Source: an uncultured Treponema sp. (GTDB taxonomy: Bacteria > Spirochaetota > Spirochaetia > Treponematales > Treponemataceae). Taken from it: a stretch of 19,503 bases of DNA. Of this stretch, positions 13,961-19,503 are shown one piece after another. How positions within the stretch are numbered: position 1 is the stretch's first letter; each line of letters starts with the position of its first letter. A program made the translations under genes and the position numbers. The notes under the pieces are model-generated. The model did not search any database and was not told the origin of the DNA. It worked only from the letters and a program-made list of their open reading frames with translations. The DNA lies in the NCBI GenBank assembly GCA_934699065.1, contig CAKUWD010000028.1, positions 1-19,503 on the forward strand, read 5' to 3'.

Positions 13961-15019
13961 ATGAAAAAAGCATCTAAAAAAATCTTAAACATTTTAAAAT
14001 GGTTTTTAATTATTCTTTGCACTCTTATCGTCAGTTTTTCAGTTGTACGTTTTGTAGGTCGAAAAATCAATGCGAAAATTCCTAAGGGTGGAATTAATCA
14101 GGAGCTTTATGTTGATATAAACGGCAGTAAACAGTGGATAAGTATTTATGGTCAGAATAAGGCTAACCCTGTACTTCTTTATCTGCATGGTGGACCAGGC
14201 TCTGCTACTAGTCCTTATGATTATGCCTTTACAAGAAAATGGTCTGATATTTATACAGTTGTAACTTGGGATCAGCGAAACTGTGGAAAAAGTTATACTC
14301 CAGATCAGAATAGTCTTGAGCTTACTCATGATATTTTTATGCAGGATGGGCTTGAGATGACACAGTTCATTTTGGATTATCTTGGAAAAGAAAAAATTAC
14401 TCTGCTGGGACATTCCTGGGGAACACTCTTTGGTGCAAATCTTGCTCTTGCCTATCCTGAATATTATGATTGCTATATCGGAACAGGTCAGGTGGTCGAT
14501 TTGGAAGAAAATGAAAAAGCCTTTATTGAGGCTGCCTATAAATGGGCTTATGGTGATGATTCCAGCAGTAAATATCTTGAAATGCTCAGCAGTGGTATAG
14601 ATTCCCGTGAATATCTTCTTGCACGTCAGGCACTTATGAAAAAGTACGGTTATGATATGTTTGCCAAGGGAAGAGATTACAATATGGTCGCTGCAATAAT
14701 TTTTAATCCGTATTATTCGATTTCAGATATTATTGGAGCCGTGCAGTATTATGGAACAGGCTTTGCCGTTTATGAACGTTTCTGGAGTTCTGCTGAAATC
14801 AATAAGTTCTCATTAAAAGATAAGCTGGAATACGAAATTCCTTACTACAATATAAATGGAGACAGAGATTATCAGGCTAATCATATTCAGGCACAGGAAT
14901 ATTTTGATAAGCTGAAGGTTCCTGTAAAAAGAATATTTATAATGAAAGGAGAAACTCACGGACTTCTGGAAGCTCATTCAAAGGAATTTTCCGATATTAT
15001 TCATGAAATTGCCAGATAA
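13961..15019 (+). CDS. Membrane-anchored alpha/beta hydrolase, proline-iminopeptidase-like
   Basis: A 352-aa protein. The N-terminus has several lysines followed by one hydrophobic helix (about 11-31) without an obvious cleavage site, so the enzyme is probably anchored outside the inner membrane; a lipoprotein cysteine is not evident. The fold is marked by HGGPG (76-80), which forms the oxyanion hole, the nucleophile elbow GHSWG with S152, an acid at D303 in NGDRDY, and H333 in GETHG. HGGPG plus GHSWG is typical of the S33 peptidase / prolyl aminopeptidase group, but many relatives are esterases, so the substrate is open. The ATG at 13961 has GTGAGG five bases before it. The gene is more AT-rich by eye than its downstream neighbours. 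Confidence 0.9.
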   Translation: MKKASKKILNILKWFLIILCTLIVSFSVVRFVGRKINAKIPKGGINQELYVDINGSKQWISIYGQNKANPVLLYLHGGPGSATSPYDYAFTRKWSDIYTVVTWDQRNCGKSYTPDQNSLELTHDIFMQDGLEMTQFILDYLGKEKITLLGHSWGTLFGANLALAYPEYYDCYIGTGQVVDLEENEKAFIEAAYKWAYGDDSSSKYLEMLSSGIDSREYLLARQALMKKYGYDMFAKGRDYNMVAAIIFNPYYSISDIIGAVQYYGTGFAVYERFWSSAEINKFSLKDKLEYEIPYYNINGDRDYQANHIQAQEYFDKLKVPVKRIFIMKGETHGLLEAHSKEFSDIIHEIAR

Positions 15020-15049
15020 TAAATCAAACTAGAATTTCTAATATAACTG

Positions 15050-15058
15050 TGTTAAAAT
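15050..15058 (+). promoter_or_regulatory. Extended -10 element before glgX
   Basis: TGTTAAAAT is a TGn-type extended -10 box nine bases before the glgX ATG. No good -35 box is seen, and no Shine-Dalgarno sequence lies before the ATG, which suggests a leader of about three bases. Confidence 0.45.
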
Positions 15059-15067
15059 ATTAGAACT

Positions 15068-17203
15068 ATGACTGATATAAAGGTTCATAACGGAAAGCCG
15101 ATGGGCTTTGGCGCGGTGCTCACGGAGGGCGGCATTAATTTTTCTATTTATAGCCGCGATGCAACCAAGGTGAGCCTTGTGCTTTTTGAAAATGAATACG
15201 ACCAGAAGCCATCGAAGGTGGTGGATTTTGATTCTCATGCCAACAGAACCGGCGATGTATGGCACATGTATATAGAAGGACTTGGAGCAGGGACACTTTA
15301 TCTTTATAAGGTTGACGGCCCTTATATTCCGCCAAAAGGACTTCGTTTTAATTCTAATAAATATCTTTTTGATCCTTATGCAAAAGCCTTTACTTCTGGT
15401 TCTGTTTTCCGTTCATATAACAAACAGTGGAAACAGGGCTTTGAAGGTAATCTGGGGGGCGAACTTCAGGATCTGTCGGACTTTCCTAAGTGTGTTGTTG
15501 TAGATGATCAGGCTTTTGACTGGGAAGGGGACAGACCAATCAATCGTCCTCTTGAACATACGGTAATCTATGAAACTCATGTAAAGGGCTTTACAGCTTC
15601 GGAGACTTCGGGAGTGGCGCGGGAAATTGCCGGAACTTACCGGGGCTTTGAAGAAAAAGCTGAATACCTCCGCAACCTCGGTGTCACCGCCGTAGAACTT
15701 CTTCCTGTTTTTGAGTTTGACGAAAATGAAAATGCCAATACGAATCCGCGTACTGGCGAGACTCTGGTAAATTACTGGGGCTACAGTACTATCGGATTTT
15801 TTGCGCCAAAAACTTCCTATGCTGCAGATCGCTCGCCTGGTGGTCCTGTGCGCGAGTTTAAGCAGATGGTAAAAAGTCTGCATAAGGCTGGCATCGAAGT
15901 TATTCTTGATGTCGTTTACAACCATACGGCAGAAGGTAACGAGCGCGGCTACACATTTGAATTCCGCGGTCTTCAGAACGATGTTTATTATTCACTGCCT
16001 GCCAGTGACAAAAATTACTATATGAACTTCAGCGGCTGCGGAAACAGCATGAATTGTAATCATCCGGTAACGGCGCAGTTTATTCTGGACAGCCTTCGCT
16101 ACTGGGTTATGGAAATGCATGTAGACGGCTTCCGTTTTGACCTTGCTTCTATCTTAACCAGGGCTCCAAATGGTGCTCCAATTCCAAATGATTTTCCGAG
16201 TCTTACTGCCGCAATTAATGACGACCCGATTTTGTCGAAAACAAAACTTATTGCAGAGCCATGGGATTGTGCCGGCCTCTATCAGCTGGGTGGCTTCCCC
16301 GGTGGCCCGAACAACCGCTGGAGCGAATGGAACGGCCGCTTCCGCGACGACATCCGCCGCTTCCTTCGTGGAGACGAACATTTATCTACGGCTGCCGCTA
16401 CCCGCATAAGTGGAAGTTCAGACTGCTATAATCACAGCGGACGTTCACCTCTTTCTTCTATAAATTTTATTACAGCCCATGATGGCTTTACCCTCAACGA
16501 CCTTGTAAGTTACAACTGCAAACACAACGAGGAAAACGGCGAGTGCAACCGCGATGGTTCCGACGACAATTACAGTTACAACAACGGCTTTGAAGGGGAG
16601 TGCACAAACCCAAAAATCGAACAGGCTCGCCTTCGCACAATCAAAAACTTTTTGGTTTATCTTTTTCTTTCTCAGGGTGTTCCTATGCTGCTGGGAGGCG
16701 ATGAAATGCGCCGTACCCAGAACGGCAACAACAACGCCTACTGCCAGGACACAGCTCTCAGCTGGTTCAACTGGAATCTTGCCGAGCGCAACAAGGGGCT
16801 GATCCGATTTACTTCGCAGTTGATAGAACTTCGTAAATCTCATAATATTTTCAGTAGAATCAAATTTTTCCGCGATACTTACGAGACAAATGCAATCCCG
16901 GAGATATTGTGGTATGATATTAATGCTAAGGTTCCGGACTGGGCAAAGATGAATCACTTTCTTGCCTTTAAGCTGAGTGGTCTTGAAATTGACAGTGACT
17001 TTTATGTTGCTACAAATCTTGATCAGTACGACCTTACAATTACTTTACCGTCATTAGCAGGAAACAAAAAATGGCACCGCGTTGCGGATACGGCCTTTGA
17101 GAGTCCTGATGATATATTAGAAAAAGGAAAAGAGGAGCTCCTTAGAGAACAGAAACGCTATGTTCTGATTTCCGGGGCTACCGTAATTTTAATGAGTAAA
17201 TAA
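15068..17203 (+). CDS. glgX: Glycogen debranching enzyme / isoamylase-type (GH13)
   Basis: A 711-aa enzyme that hydrolyses alpha-1,6 branch linkages of glycogen or limit dextrins. An N-terminal CBM48-like domain (about 10-110) precedes the GH13 barrel with all four conserved regions: DVVYNH (281-286), GFRFDLAS with nucleophile D358, LIAEPWD with acid/base E397, and FITAHDGF with H471 and D472. Length and the YETHVKGFT segment (168-176) fit the GlgX/TreX group. No signal peptide is present, so it acts in the cytoplasm. The ATG lacks a Shine-Dalgarno sequence and probably sits at the mRNA 5' end. glgP follows after 18 bases, so the two enzymes together degrade stored glycogen. Confidence 0.95.
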   Translation: MTDIKVHNGKPMGFGAVLTEGGINFSIYSRDATKVSLVLFENEYDQKPSKVVDFDSHANRTGDVWHMYIEGLGAGTLYLYKVDGPYIPPKGLRFNSNKYLFDPYAKAFTSGSVFRSYNKQWKQGFEGNLGGELQDLSDFPKCVVVDDQAFDWEGDRPINRPLEHTVIYETHVKGFTASETSGVAREIAGTYRGFEEKAEYLRNLGVTAVELLPVFEFDENENANTNPRTGETLVNYWGYSTIGFFAPKTSYAADRSPGGPVREFKQMVKSLHKAGIEVILDVVYNHTAEGNERGYTFEFRGLQNDVYYSLPASDKNYYMNFSGCGNSMNCNHPVTAQFILDSLRYWVMEMHVDGFRFDLASILTRAPNGAPIPNDFPSLTAAINDDPILSKTKLIAEPWDCAGLYQLGGFPGGPNNRWSEWNGRFRDDIRRFLRGDEHLSTAAATRISGSSDCYNHSGRSPLSSINFITAHDGFTLNDLVSYNCKHNEENGECNRDGSDDNYSYNNGFEGECTNPKIEQARLRTIKNFLVYLFLSQGVPMLLGGDEMRRTQNGNNNAYCQDTALSWFNWNLAERNKGLIRFTSQLIELRKSHNIFSRIKFFRDTYETNAIPEILWYDINAKVPDWAKMNHFLAFKLSGLEIDSDFYVATNLDQYDLTITLPSLAGNKKWHRVADTAFESPDDILEKGKEELLREQKRYVLISGATVILMSK

Positions 17204-17221
17204 ATTCCGGAGGTTGATTTT

Positions 17222-19503
17222 ATGGAATTTGATAAGGAACAATTTAAGGCAAATCTTTCTGCCAGACTTCGCCGTCAGTACGGTAAGGATATTACACAGG
17301 CAAACAAGCACGACCTTTTTGATGCGGTTTCTGCTTCTGCCCTCGAACTGATTATGCCAAACTGGATGGCAACCCGTAACGAATATGACAAAAAGCCAAC
17401 AAAGCAGCTTTACTATCTTTCTGCTGAGTTTTTGATGGGACGCGCCCTTAGCAATAACCTCATCAACTGCGGCATTAAAGAATCTGTAAAAGAAGTTCTT
17501 AAAGAAATGAACATAGACTTCAATATGATTGAAGATGAAGAGCCGGATGCGGGTCTTGGAAATGGTGGCCTTGGACGCCTTGCTGCCTGCTTCCTCGACT
17601 CACTTGCAACCCTGGACTACCCTGGACACGGATACGGAATCCGCTATGAATACGGTATGTTCGAGCAGCGCATTGAAGACGGCTACCAGGTTGAATATCC
17701 GGATAACTGGCTGCAGCACCGCGACCCTTGGGAAATTAAGCGCTCTGACCTTGCAGTTACTGTAAAGTTCGGCGGAAACATTGCCTACGGAAAAACTCCA
17801 GACGGACAGCCACGCTTCTTCATTGAAAACGCAGAGGAAGTAACAGCTACTCCTTACGATATGCCAATCATCGGTTTTGATACAAAGACTGTAAATACTT
17901 TGCGCTTGTGGCAGGCATCAAGTCCAAACGGCTTTGACCTTCAGCTTTTTAACAGCATGGATTATAACCGTGCCGTAGAGCGCCAGAACAGCGCAGAAAA
18001 TATCAGCCGCGTTCTCTATCCAAACGATAACGGCCCTAGCGGAAAAGCTCTCCGCCTTAAGCAGCAGTACTTCTTCTCTTCTGCTTCTTTGCAGGACCTT
18101 GTTCGCCACTATGTTGGTGACCACGGAACAGACTTCTCTAAGTTTGCAGAGCTTCACGTAATTCAGCTCAACGATACTCACCCTGTAGTTGCAATCCCGG
18201 AACTTATGCGTATTTTGATTGATGAATACAATGTAAGCTGGGACGAAGCCTGGGATGTAGTAACTCATACATTCGCTTATACAAACCACACAATTCTTGC
18301 AGAAGCACTTGAAAAGTGGCCAATCGAAATCTTCCAGGGACTTTTGCCACGTGTATATCAGATTGTTGAAGAAATCAACCGCCGCCTTGTAATTGAGCTG
18401 CGCCAGAAATTCCCTAACGACTACTACAAGCATGAGCACATGGCAATCATCCATAACAACATGGTTTACATGGCATGGATGGCAATTCACGCCTGCTTCA
18501 GCGTAAACGGTGTAGCAGAGCTCCACACAGAACTTTTGAAGACTGCAGAACTTAAAGACTGGTACGCTCTTTATCCTCAGAAGTTCAACAATAAGACAAA
18601 CGGTATTACACAGCGCCGCTGGCTTTTGAACGCAAACCCTCAGCTTTCAAAGTTTATTACAGATCGCATTGGTCACGGTTGGGAAAAGGATCTTGCAAAG
18701 CTTAAGGGGCTTGAAAAGTTCCTCGACGATGAGGCCTCAATCAACGAGCTTATCCGTATTAAGACAGAAAACAAGGTAGCTCTTGCAGACTACCTCAAGC
18801 ATGCTCAGAACGAGTTCCTTGACCCTGAAAGTATTTTTGATGTTCAGGTTAAGCGTCTTCACGAGTACAAGAGACAGCTTTTGAACATTCTCCACGTTAT
18901 GTATATTTACAACCGCCTGGTTGATGATCCAAGCTACAACCCGCCTGCACGCACCTTCATCTTTGGAGCAAAGGCAGCATCTGGTTACCGCCGCGCTAAG
19001 GCAATCATCAAACTGATTAATACAGTTGCAGAGCGTATCAACAACGACCGCCGTGTTCGCGGAAAGATTCGTGTTGTATTCGTAGAAAACTACCGTGTTT
19101 CTGTTGCAGAAAAAATCTTCCCGGCAGCTGATGTTTCTGAGCAGATTTCTACTGCCGGACTCGAAGCTTCGGGAACTTCAAATATGAAGTTCATGCTCAA
19201 TGGTGCTTTGACTCTCGGAACAATGGATGGTGCTAACATCGAGATTTTCGAAGAGGCAGGAAAAGAAAACGGCTTTGTATTCGGTCTTCTTACAGAAGAA
19301 ATCAAGAAGATGGAAGCTGAGCACTCTTACAATCCACAGGAATATCTGGACCGCAATCCGGCTCTCGCAAAGGTTGTTGAGCAGCTGGTAGACGGTACTT
19401 ATGACCCGACCCATCAGCTTTTCAAGGAGCTTCACGACTCTTTGATTTACGGTGTAGAAGGTCAGCGCCCGGATGTTTACTACGTTCTGGCAGACTTCGA
19501 TTC
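17222..19503 (+). CDS. glgP: Glycogen/maltodextrin phosphorylase (partial, C-terminus beyond right edge)
   Basis: 760 codons are present and the frame is open to the window edge, so roughly the last 50-60 residues of a ~815-aa family member are missing. It releases glucose-1-phosphate from alpha-1,4-glucan ends using pyridoxal phosphate. Visible signatures are QLYYLSAEFLMGRAL near the N-terminus, DAGLGNGGLGRLAACFLDSL, the NDTHPVVAIPELMR segment, KRLHEYKRQ, and the PLP-binding motif EASGTSNMKF with the cofactor lysine at K656. GGAGG lies eight bases before the ATG. Codon choice is strongly biased, as in highly expressed genes, and unlike the AT-rich FliM/FliG/PcfJ operon. Confidence 0.97.
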   Translation, partial: MEFDKEQFKANLSARLRRQYGKDITQANKHDLFDAVSASALELIMPNWMATRNEYDKKPTKQLYYLSAEFLMGRALSNNLINCGIKESVKEVLKEMNIDFNMIEDEEPDAGLGNGGLGRLAACFLDSLATLDYPGHGYGIRYEYGMFEQRIEDGYQVEYPDNWLQHRDPWEIKRSDLAVTVKFGGNIAYGKTPDGQPRFFIENAEEVTATPYDMPIIGFDTKTVNTLRLWQASSPNGFDLQLFNSMDYNRAVERQNSAENISRVLYPNDNGPSGKALRLKQQYFFSSASLQDLVRHYVGDHGTDFSKFAELHVIQLNDTHPVVAIPELMRILIDEYNVSWDEAWDVVTHTFAYTNHTILAEALEKWPIEIFQGLLPRVYQIVEEINRRLVIELRQKFPNDYYKHEHMAIIHNNMVYMAWMAIHACFSVNGVAELHTELLKTAELKDWYALYPQKFNNKTNGITQRRWLLNANPQLSKFITDRIGHGWEKDLAKLKGLEKFLDDEASINELIRIKTENKVALADYLKHAQNEFLDPESIFDVQVKRLHEYKRQLLNILHVMYIYNRLVDDPSYNPPARTFIFGAKAASGYRRAKAIIKLINTVAERINNDRRVRGKIRVVFVENYRVSVAEKIFPAADVSEQISTAGLEASGTSNMKFMLNGALTLGTMDGANIEIFEEAGKENGFVFGLLTEEIKKMEAEHSYNPQEYLDRNPALAKVVEQLVDGTYDPTHQLFKELHDSLIYGVEGQRPDVYYVLADFD

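Noticed and set aside
15028..15042. Small palindrome TAGAAATTCTA-like sequence after the hydrolase gene
   Set aside because: The stem is only about five A-T-rich pairs with no U-run; too weak to call a terminator or operator.
16445..16957. 170-codon open frame on the minus strand
   Set aside because: It is antisense to the conserved GH13 region of glgX and has no ribosome binding site.
17918..18526. 202-codon open frame on the minus strand
   Set aside because: It is antisense to glgP, whose protein matches its family throughout, and reflects biased codon use on the other strand.

Overview
The window most likely comes from a spirochaete, probably a gut or rumen Treponema. The reasons are a FliG-like and a FliM-like protein whose conserved stretches read like treponemal flagellar switch proteins, a secreted GH5 cellulase-type enzyme, a starch/glycogen gene pair, moderately AT-rich DNA with the standard code, and dispersed palindromic repeats. 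The genus is inferred from protein resemblance; no rRNA or other decisive marker is present. Twelve complete genes and two edge-truncated genes fill the window. No gene-free stretch exceeds about 165 bases, and I see no tRNA, rRNA, CRISPR array, transposase or insertion sequence.

Region 1 (1-5142, minus strand) is a tight six-gene operon. In transcription order it has a Sel1-repeat protein, a MoxR-type AAA+ ATPase, a DUF2201-type protein with a C-terminal von Willebrand A domain, two proteins I do not recognise (196 and 231 aa), and an ATP-dependent polynucleotide-ligase-like nucleotidyltransferase that runs off the left edge. A MoxR/vWA pair is a known chaperone-like module. Its linkage to a ligase and two orphan proteins is the best candidate here for an undescribed system, perhaps nucleic-acid repair or defence.

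Region 2 (5309-8114, plus strand) is divergent from region 1. It is a three-gene operon: a 145-aa reduced FliM, a 238-aa reduced FliG with altered torque residues, and a 536-aa protein with a PcfJ-like C-terminal domain. The two divergent operons share a perfect 12-bp inverted repeat that carries a -10-like box for each direction, which suggests coordinated control.

Region 3 (8107-13795, minus strand) has a secreted GH5 glycanase, the GTPase YchF, a small TSCPD-domain protein, a tandem HD-GYP protein and the GTPase Era. Era and the HD-GYP gene look like one operon. Hairpin-forming repeats lie between ychF and the GH5 gene, between the TSCPD gene and ychF, and between the HD-GYP and TSCPD genes.

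Region 4 (13961-19503, plus strand) has a membrane-anchored alpha/beta hydrolase, then glgX (debranching enzyme) and glgP (glycogen phosphorylase, cut by the right edge) as a glycogen-degradation operon. Era, the TSCPD gene and glgX lack a Shine-Dalgarno sequence and have a -10 box so close to the start codon that leaderless or near-leaderless mRNAs are likely.
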